29,931 bases of DNA from GCA-002841655 sp964446775 (GTDB taxonomy: Bacteria; Patescibacteriota; Patescibacteriia; Patescibacteriales; UBA12465): contig CAYURA010000008.1 of assembly GCA_964446775.1 (NCBI GenBank), forward strand, positions 1-29,931, written 5' to 3'. The notes under the pieces were generated by a model that saw only the letters and a list, made by a program, of their open reading frames with translations, was not told the DNA's origin and searched no databases. Every line of letters starts with the position of its first letter. Position 1 is the stretch's first letter. A program made the translations under genes and the position numbers. Shown here piece by piece: positions 1 to 7,743 of the stretch.

Positions 1-646
<646 letters not shown>

Positions 647-705
647 CACACTTTTGTTTATCAAATAACAAAATATTCTTCGAAAATATAGCAAAAGACA
701 CCATT

Positions 706-824
706 ATTCTGGTGGTTCAAGCGGAGGGGTCACACCTGATCCCTTCCCGAACTCAGAAGTTAAGCCCTCCAGCGCCGATGATACTTGGGCCTGAGCCCTG
801 GGAAAGTAGGTCGCCGCCAGAATA
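706..824 (+). rRNA. rrf: 5S ribosomal RNA
   Basis: About 119 nt align with bacterial 5S rRNA: helix I (TCTGGTGG with CCGCCAGA), the CCGAACTCAGAAGT core, the AGCGCCGATG segment and GGGAAAGTAGGTC near the end. The terminal helix continues beyond the usual ends: CACCATTATTCTGG (about 699-712) can pair with CCAGAATAATGGTG (817-830). This long flanking stem is probably a processing helix, and it runs directly into six T residues, so it may also help end transcription of the rRNA operon. Ends are set by alignment with E. coli 5S. Confidence 0.95.
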
Positions 825-842
825 ATGGTGTTTTTTGTAGCC

Positions 843-871
843 AAAAAGCCGATTTTAAAGATCGGCTTTTT
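843..871 (+). terminator. Rho-independent terminator after the rRNA operon
   Basis: AAAAAGCCGAT (843-853) pairs perfectly with ATCGGCTTTTT (861-871) around a 7-nt loop, and ends in a T run. It lies just after 5S rRNA and before the GlmM-like gene. Because A and T runs flank both sides it could work in both directions. Confidence 0.85.
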
Positions 872-898
872 GCTTGTCTAAAACAAAAATGATAATAT
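870..898 (+). promoter_or_regulatory. Predicted promoter of the GlmM-like gene
   Basis: TTGCTT (870-875) and TAATAT (893-898) are separated by 17 nt, a good sigma-70-type pair. The -35 box overlaps the T tail of the terminator. The predicted start near 905 gives a leader of about 28 nt with no Shine-Dalgarno sequence before the ATG at 933. Confidence 0.5.
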
Positions 899-932
899 GC
901 TTAGATAGATTATAAATAAAATATAAATACAT

Positions 933-2333
933 ATGCCCTTAATTAAATCTATTTCTGGTATCAGGGGAACAATTGGTGGTCAGGCAGGTGACAATCTTAC
1001 CCCACCAGATCTTTTAGCCTTCGTTAGAGGCTTCGTGCAAGTTATTAAGAGCAAAAGTGTTAAAGAAAAACCACTTATAGTTGTTGGGCGAGATGGGCGT
1101 ATTAGCGGTCCTGCTCTTCAGCAATTTATTAACAGCACACTACTGTTGCTAGGGGTTGATGTTTTAGACTTAGCTTTAGCGACCACACCTACTATTGCTA
1201 TGGCGGTGATTAATAATGAAGCGGATGGAGGTATTATTATTAGTGCGTCTCATAATCCTCAAGAATGGAATGCTTTAAAACTACTGAACAATGAGGGGGA
1301 ATATATTAATGCCGAAGAAAATGAAGAATTGATTCATTTTAGCAAAGAGCTCAATTTGTCTTATCCAGGGGTTAATGACTTAGGGGAGCTGAAAGTAGTT
1401 AATGACGCGCTAGAGAGCCATATAGAGGCCATCAAGGCTCTTAAACTGGTTAACCGTGACGCTATTGCTAAGAAAAATTTTAAAGTTGTTGTTGACGGGA
1501 TAAATTCAGTTGGCGCTTTAGCAGTACCGGAATTATTAAAATCACTAGGAGTAAACAATATTGTCTTAATCAATGAGAAAATAAACGGTGAATTTGCTCA
1601 TAATCCTGAGCCTTTAGATGAACACTTGGAACAGATAAAGGCTAGGGTGATAAAAGATAAGGCTGATTTAGGAATTGTGGTTGATCCAGACGTAGATCGG
1701 TTGGCTTTTATTGATGAAAAAGGGCAAATGTTTGGTGAAGAGTATACTTTAGTAGCGATAGCTGATTATGTCTTAAGTAATTACTGTGCTTGTTTTTATC
1801 AAAAAATAAGTGTTTCCAATCTATCATCCTCCCGAGCTCTGAAAGATATTACTGAAGCCAAGGGAGGTTCTTATTATGCCACGGCAGTAGGTGAATTAAA
1901 CGTGGTCCAAAAAATGAAGGAAACGGGAGCGGCGATTGGCGGTGAAGGTAATGGTGGTGTAATCTATCCTGAGCTTCATTATGGACGCGATGCATTAGTG
2001 GGAATTGCTTTGTTTTTAAGTTTCTTGGCGCAGGAAAGAGAAAGTGTTTCTCAAATTAAGCAGAGGTATCCTCAGTATGAGATGATAAAAGACAGGATTG
2101 AAATTGATAAAGATTTGGATTTAAAAATTTTGCTTAATAAAGTGAAAGAACATTATCAAGGCGAAAAAATTAGCGATACTGATGGCATAAAAGTTGACTG
2201 GGAAGACTCTTGGTTTCATTTAAGAGCTTCTAATACAGAACCGATTATTCGAATATATTCTGAGGCTAAGACAAAAGAAAAGGCTGAAAAGAAAGTAAAG
2301 GGGGTAAAAGATTTTTTGGCTGATATTAAATAA
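933..2333 (+). CDS. glmM: Phosphoglucosamine mutase-like phosphohexomutase
   Basis: A 466-residue alpha-D-phosphohexomutase, probably interconverting glucosamine-6-phosphate and glucosamine-1-phosphate for UDP-GlcNAc synthesis in the cytosol. Visible motifs are the catalytic serine loop ISASHNP (S106), the Mg-binding loop DPDVDR (251-256), the sugar-specificity loop GGEGNGG (336-342) followed by a conserved GRD, and the C-terminal phosphate-binding RASNTEP (431-437). All four domains seem complete. The EGNGGVIYPE-type loop resembles archaeal-type GlmM/PGM proteins more than classical E. coli GlmM, so phosphomannomutase or phosphoglucomutase activity cannot be excluded. The next gene, a GlmU-type uridylyltransferase, supports the glucosamine assignment. 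The ATG has no Shine-Dalgarno site. Confidence 0.85.
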   Translation: MPLIKSISGIRGTIGGQAGDNLTPPDLLAFVRGFVQVIKSKSVKEKPLIVVGRDGRISGPALQQFINSTLLLLGVDVLDLALATTPTIAMAVINNEADGGIIISASHNPQEWNALKLLNNEGEYINAEENEELIHFSKELNLSYPGVNDLGELKVVNDALESHIEAIKALKLVNRDAIAKKNFKVVVDGINSVGALAVPELLKSLGVNNIVLINEKINGEFAHNPEPLDEHLEQIKARVIKDKADLGIVVDPDVDRLAFIDEKGQMFGEEYTLVAIADYVLSNYCACFYQKISVSNLSSSRALKDITEAKGGSYYATAVGELNVVQKMKETGAAIGGEGNGGVIYPELHYGRDALVGIALFLSFLAQERESVSQIKQRYPQYEMIKDRIEIDKDLDLKILLNKVKEHYQGEKISDTDGIKVDWEDSWFHLRASNTEPIIRIYSEAKTKEKAEKKVKGVKDFLADIK

Positions 2334-2368
2334 TATATATTAAATATTTTGTTTGATAAATTGAGGGT

Positions 2369-2397
2369 TTGATGTTATTATGTAACTGAAATAGATT
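2369..2397 (+). promoter_or_regulatory. Predicted promoter of the GlmU-type gene
   Basis: TTGATG (2369-2374), a 17-nt spacer and TAGATT (2392-2397). The predicted start near 2404 leaves about 18 nt before the ATG at 2423, supporting that start over the upstream TTG at 2405. Confidence 0.4.
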
Positions 2398-2422
2398 TAA
2401 TTTCTTGTTTTTATTTATACTT

Positions 2423-3160
2423 ATGAATAAAATTGTAATTTTAGCAGCTGGTAAAGGCACAAGAATGGGGCTTGATATGCCCAAGGCTTTAGTGCGGCTT
2501 AATGGAAGATCATTGGTTTCGCATTTAGCTGAATCTGTTTTTAAGTCAGGTCTTGATGATCAGCCAATAGTAGTCGTTTCGCCAGAAAATAAGAGCTTAA
2601 TTAGTCAGGAGTTATCTAAATATAACTGGCAGTATGCTGTTCAAACTGAGCAGTTAGGCACGGGTCATGCTGTTAAAGCTGCTAAAGAACTAATTCCATC
2701 TGCTTGTGATCAGATAATAGTTCTATTTTGTGATCATCCCTTTATTAATTCAAGTTCTATTGCTTCATTTGCAAGTCAACAAAACCGAAGGGCAACTATC
2801 ATGCCGACCGAACTTAATGACTATAATGACTGGCGCCATAATTTCTACCGTTGGGGGCGAATTATCCGTAACGCTTCTGGAGGAGTTGAAAAAATTGTCG
2901 AATTTAAAGACGCTAGTCCAGCAGAGATCAAGATTACTGAAGTTAATCCAGGATTTATGGCTTTTGACAGTAATTGGTTGTGGAAAAATATTGAAAGTTT
3001 AAGAAATGACAATAAACAAAAAGAATATTATTTAACCTCATTGATAGAGATAGCTGTTAAGGAAGGGCATGAGATAGGGACAATCTCTATCGATGCTAAA
3101 GAAGCCATGGGAATAAATAGTCAGGAAGAATTAAAGATTGCAGAGAGTATGATTTTTTAA
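2423..3160 (+). CDS. GlmU-type UDP-GlcNAc pyrophosphorylase domain protein
   Basis: A 245-residue nucleotidyltransferase of the Rossmann-like GT-A fold, probably transferring UMP from UTP onto a sugar-1-phosphate such as GlcNAc-1-P. It begins with the signature LAAGKGTRMG (residues 7-16), has QTEQLGTGHA and a metal-binding CDHPF segment, and ends with EYYLTSL and EAMGIN, which match the N-terminal half of GlmU. The left-handed beta-helix acetyltransferase half of normal GlmU (about 450 residues) is absent. The first possible start is a TTG at 2405, but the ATG at 2423 gives the normal N-terminus. The stop overlaps the next start by one base, so translation is probably coupled. Confidence 0.8.
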   Translation: MNKIVILAAGKGTRMGLDMPKALVRLNGRSLVSHLAESVFKSGLDDQPIVVVSPENKSLISQELSKYNWQYAVQTEQLGTGHAVKAAKELIPSACDQIIVLFCDHPFINSSSIASFASQQNRRATIMPTELNDYNDWRHNFYRWGRIIRNASGGVEKIVEFKDASPAEIKITEVNPGFMAFDSNWLWKNIESLRNDNKQKEYYLTSLIEIAVKEGHEIGTISIDAKEAMGINSQEELKIAESMIF

Positions 3161-4392
3161 TGTTTATGGAAAAAATTTTAGACCTACACATCCATTCTCC
3201 TTATGCGCGAGCTTGCTCACCAAGAATAAGCCCAGATAGTATTGCTAGAATCTGTGAAATTAAAGGGCTTGATGTTATTGGTACTGGTGATTTTACTCAT
3301 CCTGATTGGTTTACTTTGCTTAATAAAAAACTAATTGAAGTTGATGATAGCGGCCTATATCAGTTAAGAGATGCTAGTAGTAAGACTCTGTTTTTGTTAA
3401 GCACAGAAGTCTCGTTAATTTATAAGGAAGCTGGGAAAACGCGAAAAATTCATTTAGTAGTTCATGCGCCAAGCTTGGCGGTGGCAAAAGAGTTAAACCA
3501 AAAATTAACTAAAAGATTCAACTTAAAATCTGATGGGCGTCCCATTTTAGGAATTAGCGCGCCAAAGTTTGTCCGTTTTTGTTTAAATATTGATTCTCGC
3601 TTTCTTATCTACCCAGCACATATTTGGACACCCTGGTATTCAGTGCTGGGAGCCAAATCCGGATTTGACTCTTTAGAAGCATGCTTTCAGGAGGAAATGA
3701 TAAATATTCATGCCTTTGAAACAGGCCTCTCTAGCGATCCACAAATGAATTGGCAGTTAAGCTCATTAGATGATTTAACTTGTCTATCTAACTCCGATGC
3801 CCATAGCTTAGAAAATATTGCTCGTGAGGCGAATATAATGGAATTAGCTTCGTTAAGTTATGCTAATATTTATCGTGTGATAAAAAACAACTTAAAAATA
3901 GTAGCTGGTGACAAGGAAGGCCTATTAGGCACTATCGAATTCTATCCTGAAGAAGGTAAATACTATTATGATGGTCATAGTCAATGCAGTTTTTCTTGTA
4001 GCCCGCAAGAGAGCCGAAGAATTAAGGGAATTTGCCCTATTTGCCATAAACCATTAACTTTGGGAGTTAACCATCGAATAATGGATTTGGCTGATAGAGA
4101 GAAATCAGATAAAGCAAAATTTAGCAGTCCTTTTTTTAAATTAGTCGCTCTGGATAAGATTATTGCTAAATCATTGGGAGTGAAAAGTCGTTCAGCTCAA
4201 AAGGTAGTAAAAAAATATTGTGAGCTTATTAATCGATATGGACCAGAGATTTATATCCTTAAAGATTTAGAGTTAGACGATTTGGCAATAGAAGATTATA
4301 AAATCGCTATAGCTATAAAAAAAATTAGAGCCAATGAATTAAAAGTTAATCCAGGTTTTGATGGCAAATATGGAGAGATAAATATTTTTTAG
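3160..4392 (+). CDS. Endonuclease Q-like PHP-domain DNA repair nuclease
   Basis: A 410-residue protein resembling endonuclease Q (EndoQ; TIGR00375-type PHP proteins), which nicks DNA 5' of deaminated bases such as uracil and hypoxanthine and of abasic sites. PHP metal-ligand motifs are visible: DLHIHS (8-13), GTGDFTH (41-47), STEV (81-84), HLVVHAP (98-104), YPAHIW (151-156) and SDAH (212-215). A zinc-finger insert follows with Cys276, Cys280, Cys292 and Cys295. A C-terminal region with helix-hairpin-helix-like character completes the EndoQ layout. The ATG at 3160 overlaps the previous stop codon; an in-frame ATG at 3166 is an alternative. The position just before recA fits a repair role. Activity is inferred from family resemblance only. 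Confidence 0.78.
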   Translation: MFMEKILDLHIHSPYARACSPRISPDSIARICEIKGLDVIGTGDFTHPDWFTLLNKKLIEVDDSGLYQLRDASSKTLFLLSTEVSLIYKEAGKTRKIHLVVHAPSLAVAKELNQKLTKRFNLKSDGRPILGISAPKFVRFCLNIDSRFLIYPAHIWTPWYSVLGAKSGFDSLEACFQEEMINIHAFETGLSSDPQMNWQLSSLDDLTCLSNSDAHSLENIAREANIMELASLSYANIYRVIKNNLKIVAGDKEGLLGTIEFYPEEGKYYYDGHSQCSFSCSPQESRRIKGICPICHKPLTLGVNHRIMDLADREKSDKAKFSSPFFKLVALDKIIAKSLGVKSRSAQKVVKKYCELINRYGPEIYILKDLELDDLAIEDYKIAIAIKKIRANELKVNPGFDGKYGEINIF

Positions 4393-4418
4393 GATTAATA
4401 AAGCAGATTAATAAAGCA
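4393..4418 (+). repeat. Tandem 13-bp repeat upstream of recA
   Basis: GATTAATAAAGCA occurs twice with no gap (4393-4405 and 4406-4418), directly after the EndoQ stop and only 3 bp before a predicted -35 box. A partial inverted copy, TGCTTTAAT, follows at 4431. The placement suggests a transcription-factor site for recA, but no known operator is recognised. Confidence 0.7.
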
Positions 4419-4421
4419 TAT

Positions 4422-4449
4422 TTGTTAATTTGCTTTAATATAGTATAAT
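4422..4449 (+). promoter_or_regulatory. Predicted recA promoter
   Basis: TTGTTA (4422-4427) and a perfect TATAAT (4444-4449) are 16 nt apart. A start near 4456 gives a leader of about 120 nt. A second possibility is an extended -10 box, TGCTAGAAT (4504-4512), with no clear -35; it would give a leader of about 55 nt. Confidence 0.45.
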
Positions 4450-4575
4450 AGAAAAGCAGTTATATCTTGCTTAAAATAATGTTAGTAAGCTTTTAATTGT
4501 TTTGTGCTAGAATATATTTAATAATATTTAAATACGCTTTATTGAGCATTAGGTGCACATTAAAGTATTATATTT

Positions 4576-5646
4576 ATGTCTAAAGATAAAAAAAATAATA
4601 AGAATAAAGAAGTGCAGGCAGTTACTGTGAACCATGATAAAAAAATTGAAGCAGCTGATAGTGCTATTGCTCAAATTAAAAGCAAATTTGGTGAGGGCGC
4701 AATTATGAAATTTGGGGACGTTCGAAAAACAAATGTTGACGCTATCTCTACAGGTTGTCTGTCGTTAGATGTGGCTTTTGGTATTGGTGGTGTGCCTCGA
4801 GGAAGGGTAATTGAAATTTATGGCCCAGAATCATCAGGTAAGACTACTTTGGCTCAACATATTGTTGCTGAAGTCCAGAAGACAGGCGGTATTGCTGCTT
4901 TCGTAGATGCTGAGCACGCTCTTGATCCAGAATATGCTGCTCATATAGGTGTAAATGTAAAGGAATTGCTTATCTCTCAACCAGATTCAGGTGAACAAGC
5001 ATTAGAAATTGTAGAGACTCTAGTGCGTTCCAATGCAGTTGATGTCGTAGTTATAGATAGCGTAGCGGCTTTAGTCCCCCAGAGGGAAATAGAAGGCGAT
5101 ATGGGAGATCAGCATATGGGGCTACAAGCAAGACTAATGAGTCAAGCTTTGCGTAAATTAACAGGAGTGATTGCTAAAACCAAAACAAGCGTAGTCTTTA
5201 TTAATCAGATTAGGAATAAGATTGGGGTTTTCTTTGGTAATCCAGAAACTACTAGCGGAGGCAATGCTTTGAAATTTTATAGTTCGGTCAGAGTTGAGGT
5301 GAGGCGCGCGGCTCAGATCAAACAGGGAGATAAAATCATTGGTAATCGAGTTAAGGCCAAGATTGTTAAAAATAAAGTAGCAGCACCTTTTAGAACTTGT
5401 GAATTTGATATTATGTATAATGAGGGAATCTCAGTTGCAGGTGATCTTTTAGATATTGGTACAGAATATAACGTTATTAAAAAAAGTGGTAATTCTTATG
5501 CTTTTGGCAACCAAAAGTTAGGAGTCGGAAGGGAAACAGCTAAGAAGGCTATTAAAGATGATTTAAAAATGATGGCTGAGATAAGAAAATCAGTTATGGC
5601 GGAAATTAAGAGTAAAGAGATAGAGACAGCAGTTGAAAAAAAATAA
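4576..5646 (+). CDS. recA: Recombinase RecA
   Basis: A 356-residue RecA, the ATP-dependent strand-exchange filament protein of homologous recombination. The first 25 residues are lysine-rich and vary between lineages. The core begins at about residue 28. Walker A is GPESSGKTT (83-91), Walker B is VVVID (157-161), and loop L2 contains INQIRNKIGVFFGNPETT (209-226). The C-terminal domain ends in a mixed-charge tail. No intein or split is present. The gene has its own promoter region with a tandem repeat and is followed by a hairpin terminator, so it appears to be transcribed alone. The ATG lacks a Shine-Dalgarno sequence. Confidence 0.98.
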   Translation: MSKDKKNNKNKEVQAVTVNHDKKIEAADSAIAQIKSKFGEGAIMKFGDVRKTNVDAISTGCLSLDVAFGIGGVPRGRVIEIYGPESSGKTTLAQHIVAEVQKTGGIAAFVDAEHALDPEYAAHIGVNVKELLISQPDSGEQALEIVETLVRSNAVDVVVIDSVAALVPQREIEGDMGDQHMGLQARLMSQALRKLTGVIAKTKTSVVFINQIRNKIGVFFGNPETTSGGNALKFYSSVRVEVRRAAQIKQGDKIIGNRVKAKIVKNKVAAPFRTCEFDIMYNEGISVAGDLLDIGTEYNVIKKSGNSYAFGNQKLGVGRETAKKAIKDDLKMMAEIRKSVMAEIKSKEIETAVEKK

Positions 5647-5655
5647 ATAATTTAT

Positions 5656-5682
5656 AAAGACGCCTCCTAAGAGACGTCTTTT
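5656..5682 (+). terminator. Hairpin terminator after recA
   Basis: AAAGACG (5656-5662) pairs with CGTCTTT (5675-5681), with an inner CTC/GAG, followed by a short T run. It ends only 9 nt before the pyrH ATG at 5691, so read-through or a start inside the hairpin must supply pyrH mRNA. Confidence 0.65.
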
Positions 5683-5690
5683 AATAAAAT

Positions 5691-6371
5691 ATGACTTATA
5701 TTATTTCAGTGGGCGGTTCCTTAATAGTTCCAGCTGAAGGTATTGATGCTAAATTTCTAAGTGACTTTAGTTTATTTATTAATAAGCAGGTTCAACAGGG
5801 GAACAAGTTCTTGATTGTTGCTGGTGGTGGGGTTACTGCAAGACAATATGTTAAAGCTGCTAATCAAGTTCAAAAAATTCCGATTGAAGAGCAAGATTGG
5901 TTGGGGATACACGCTACTCGTTTAAATGCTCATTTATTAAAAACAGTTCTCCTTGATATTGCTCATCCAGAAATAATTACTAACCCGGAGAAAAATTTAA
6001 TTAGCCAGAGTTCAGTTATCATAGCTAGTGGTTATCGGCCAGGCTATTCTACTGATTACGTAGCAGTCCTGCTGGCTAAAAAGTATAAGACAGATATAAT
6101 TATTAATCTATCCAACATTGATCAAGTATATGATCAGGATCCAAAAAAATTTAGTCAAGCTAAAAAAATAAAGGAGATAAGTTGGACAGAATTCAGAAAA
6201 ATAATTGGCTATCAATGGAAGCCAGGGCTTAACACGCCTTTTGACCCAATTGCCTCGGCTTTAGCTGAAAAGTTAAAATTGAAAGTAGTGGTAATAAATG
6301 GAAAAAATATAAAAAATATTGAAAACTGCTTAGATGGTAAAAAATATATCGGAAGCTTGATTTGTAATTGA
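5691..6371 (+). CDS. pyrH: Archaeal-type UMP kinase
   Basis: A 226-residue amino-acid-kinase-fold protein that phosphorylates UMP to UDP. Visible are the N-terminal VGGSLI (7-12), the VAGGGVTAR nucleotide/UMP loop (about 43-51), LGIHATRLNA, which matches the archaeal GI-ATRLNA pattern rather than the bacterial GM-AT-INAL pattern, and NLSNIDQVYDQDP in the second half. The length (about 225) also fits archaeal UMP kinases; bacterial ones are near 240. The gene sits 9 nt after the recA terminator hairpin and ends 36 bp from the convergent adk. No Shine-Dalgarno site is seen. Confidence 0.85.
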   Translation: MTYIISVGGSLIVPAEGIDAKFLSDFSLFINKQVQQGNKFLIVAGGGVTARQYVKAANQVQKIPIEEQDWLGIHATRLNAHLLKTVLLDIAHPEIITNPEKNLISQSSVIIASGYRPGYSTDYVAVLLAKKYKTDIIINLSNIDQVYDQDPKKFSQAKKIKEISWTEFRKIIGYQWKPGLNTPFDPIASALAEKLKLKVVVINGKNIKNIENCLDGKKYIGSLICN

Positions 6372-6407
6372 TTAAAAATTTTTTAAAGCAGATAGGGGAA
6401 GAGTTGC

Positions 6408-6992
6408 TCACTTGTTTTTATCTATTTTAATTATTAATTCACTTTTATCTAATAGATTTTTATAGACATCTTCAATGCTTGCTTCGCCATTAATATTAAA
6501 AACGCGATTTTTAACTCCATAAAAATTAAGCAAGGGTTTTGTTTGCTCGTCATAAATTTTCATACGATGCTTAATAGTGACTTCATTATCATCAGGACGA
6601 TTGTAATCTTTAGCTCTTAATAAAAGACGTTTAATTAGATATTCTGTTTTTACCTCTAAATTAAGAATGAATGGTAAACCATATTGAGACATGAAAACAT
6701 CTAGATTTTTAGCTTGATTTAAGTTTCGAGGATAACCATCAAAAATAAAACCGGCTTTATGGCCGTTTTCAATTATTTTGTTTTTTATTATCTGATCGAC
6801 AATTTTGTCGTTAACTAATGAGCCTTGTTCAATAATTTTTTCTACTTTTTTACCGATTTCAGATTGTTTTGCTACTTCCTCTCTTAGTAGTAAACCAGTA
6901 GAGATATGTTTTAAGTTTAAGCTTTCTGCTAATTTTTGAGCTTGCGTGCCTTTTCCAGCGCCGGGAGCTCCGAAGATGATAATGTTTAGCAT
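6408..6992 (-). CDS. adk: Adenylate kinase (short-LID form)
   Basis: A 194-residue P-loop kinase catalysing ATP + AMP to 2 ADP. It has GAPGAGKGT (8-16), the AMP-binding STG (31-33), the FDGYPRN segment (84-90) and a short lid ending in NRPDD (131-135). The 27-38 residue zinc-binding LID insert of long-form adenylate kinases is missing, which explains the small size. The ATG at 6992 lies 25 nt downstream of tRNA-Lys, with no clear promoter in between, so adk is probably expressed from the tRNA transcript. It ends in TGA, confirming that TGA is a stop here. It converges with pyrH. Confidence 0.93.
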   Translation of the reverse strand: MLNIIIFGAPGAGKGTQAQKLAESLNLKHISTGLLLREEVAKQSEIGKKVEKIIEQGSLVNDKIVDQIIKNKIIENGHKAGFIFDGYPRNLNQAKNLDVFMSQYGLPFILNLEVKTEYLIKRLLLRAKDYNRPDDNEVTIKHRMKIYDEQTKPLLNFYGVKNRVFNINGEASIEDVYKNLLDKSELIIKIDKNK

Positions 6993-7017
6993 AATAAATA
7001 TTAAGAACTTTATTGGG

Positions 7018-7090
7018 TGCGCCCAGGGGGATTCGAACCCACGACCGTCTCCTTAAGAGGGAGCTGCTCTACCAACTGAGCTATAGGCGC
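7018..7090 (-). tRNA. tRNA-Lys(CTT)
   Basis: A 73-nt cloverleaf: acceptor GCGCCTA/TGGGCGC, D stem GCTC/GAGC, anticodon loop CTCTTAA (anticodon CTT), T loop TTCGAAT, discriminator A. A terminal G-A mismatch in the anticodon stem and one mismatch in the T stem are present. The next bases are CCC, so CCA is not encoded. It lies 25 nt upstream of adk. Confidence 0.93.
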
Positions 7091-7106
7091 GCAATTAAAT
7101 TGTAAG

Positions 7107-7180
7107 TGGCTGAGGAGGGGCTCGAACCCTCGACCTTAGCGTTATGAGTGCTACGCTCTAACCAGCTGAGCTACCCAGCC
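7107..7180 (-). tRNA. tRNA-Met(CAT), elongator type
   Basis: A 74-nt cloverleaf with acceptor GGCTGGG/CTCAGCC, D stem GCTC/GAGC (so C11-G24, elongator type), anticodon loop CTCATAA (CAT) and T loop TTCGAGC. Position 31-39 is an A-C mismatch. A tRNA-Ile2 with a modified C34 cannot be excluded from sequence alone. CCA is not encoded. Confidence 0.9.
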
Positions 7181-7255
7181 TTACCGAATACAGGTCTATT
7201 ATATTTATCATTTTACTATTCGTCAAGTTTTGATAAATTTTTGATAAATTTTTTG

Positions 7256-7329
7256 TGCCCCGGAGAGGATTTGAACCCCTAGCCTTGTGGTCCGAAGCCA
7301 CACGCTCTATCCAGTTGAGCTACCGGAGC
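7256..7329 (-). tRNA. tRNA-Arg(TCG)
   Basis: A 74-nt cloverleaf: acceptor GCTCCGG/CCGGGGC, D stem GCTC/GAGC, anticodon arm TGTGG-CTTCGGA-CCACA (anticodon TCG), T loop TTCAAAT, discriminator A. CCA is not encoded. It is the first of three minus-strand tRNAs after the HU terminator. Confidence 0.93.
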
Positions 7330-7355
7330 TAAATATGTTTAGATAGAAGACACAA

Positions 7356-7382
7356 AACTTGCCCAAATAATTTGGGCAAGTT
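7356..7382 (-). terminator. Terminator of the HU gene
   Basis: A perfect 12-bp stem, AACTTGCCCAAA (7356-7367) with TTTGGGCAAGTT (7371-7382) and a 3-nt loop. On the minus strand it ends in TTTT. It begins about 22 nt after the HU stop. It is palindromic enough to act in both directions. Confidence 0.9.
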
Positions 7383-7403
7383 ACTTGCAAAATATTAATC
7401 AAT

Positions 7404-7691
7404 TTAGCGGTTTCCTTTAAGTGCTTGTTTTAAGTTATAACCAGTTTTAAACTTCGCTACTTTTACTGCTGGGATAGTAATTCTCTCACTTGGTTTTTGT
7501 GGATTTACCCCACCCCGAGCATATCGCACTCTAGAGAGAAAGGTACCGAAGCCAGTAATAGTTACCTCTCGATCATTTTTAAGCTCTTCAATGATAGTGT
7601 TGGTTAAAACATCAATCATTTTTTCAGCTTGTTTTTTATTCAAGCCATCTACTTCGCGATGCAGTTTATCGATAAGTTGTGCTTTATTCAT
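7404..7691 (-). CDS. HU-family DNA-binding protein
   Basis: A 95-residue nucleoid protein of the HU/IHF family, which binds and bends DNA as a dimer. The N-terminal helices begin MNKAQLIDKL, followed by the conserved GFGTF (47-51) and the beta-arm, with RGGVNPQKPSERI around residues 59-71 including the intercalating proline. The arm ends in VAKFKTG, as in HU. The gene lies 52 nt downstream of rny and ends in a strong terminator. An inverted repeat (ATTAGTC/GACTAAT, 7694-7711) directly before the ATG may be an operator or leader hairpin. Confidence 0.95.
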   Translation of the reverse strand: MNKAQLIDKLHREVDGLNKKQAEKMIDVLTNTIIEELKNDREVTITGFGTFLSRVRYARGGVNPQKPSERITIPAVKVAKFKTGYNLKQALKGNR

Positions 7692-7693
7692 AT

Positions 7694-7711
7694 ATTAGTC
7701 GCTTGACTAAT
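7694..7711 (-). repeat. Inverted repeat in the HU leader
   Basis: ATTAGTC (7694-7700), GCTT, then GACTAAT (7705-7711): a perfect 7-bp stem with a 4-nt loop, 3-20 nt before the HU start codon. It would enclose the usual ribosome-binding region in RNA, or serve as a small operator in DNA. Confidence 0.55.
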
Positions 7712-7743
7712 TAAAGTCATGAGCGTTAATTATAATAATCTTT

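Noticed and set aside
2405..2422. Longer start (TTG 2405) for the GlmU-type protein
   Set aside because: It adds MFLFIL before the family N-terminus, and the predicted transcription start is at about the same place; the ATG at 2423 fits better.
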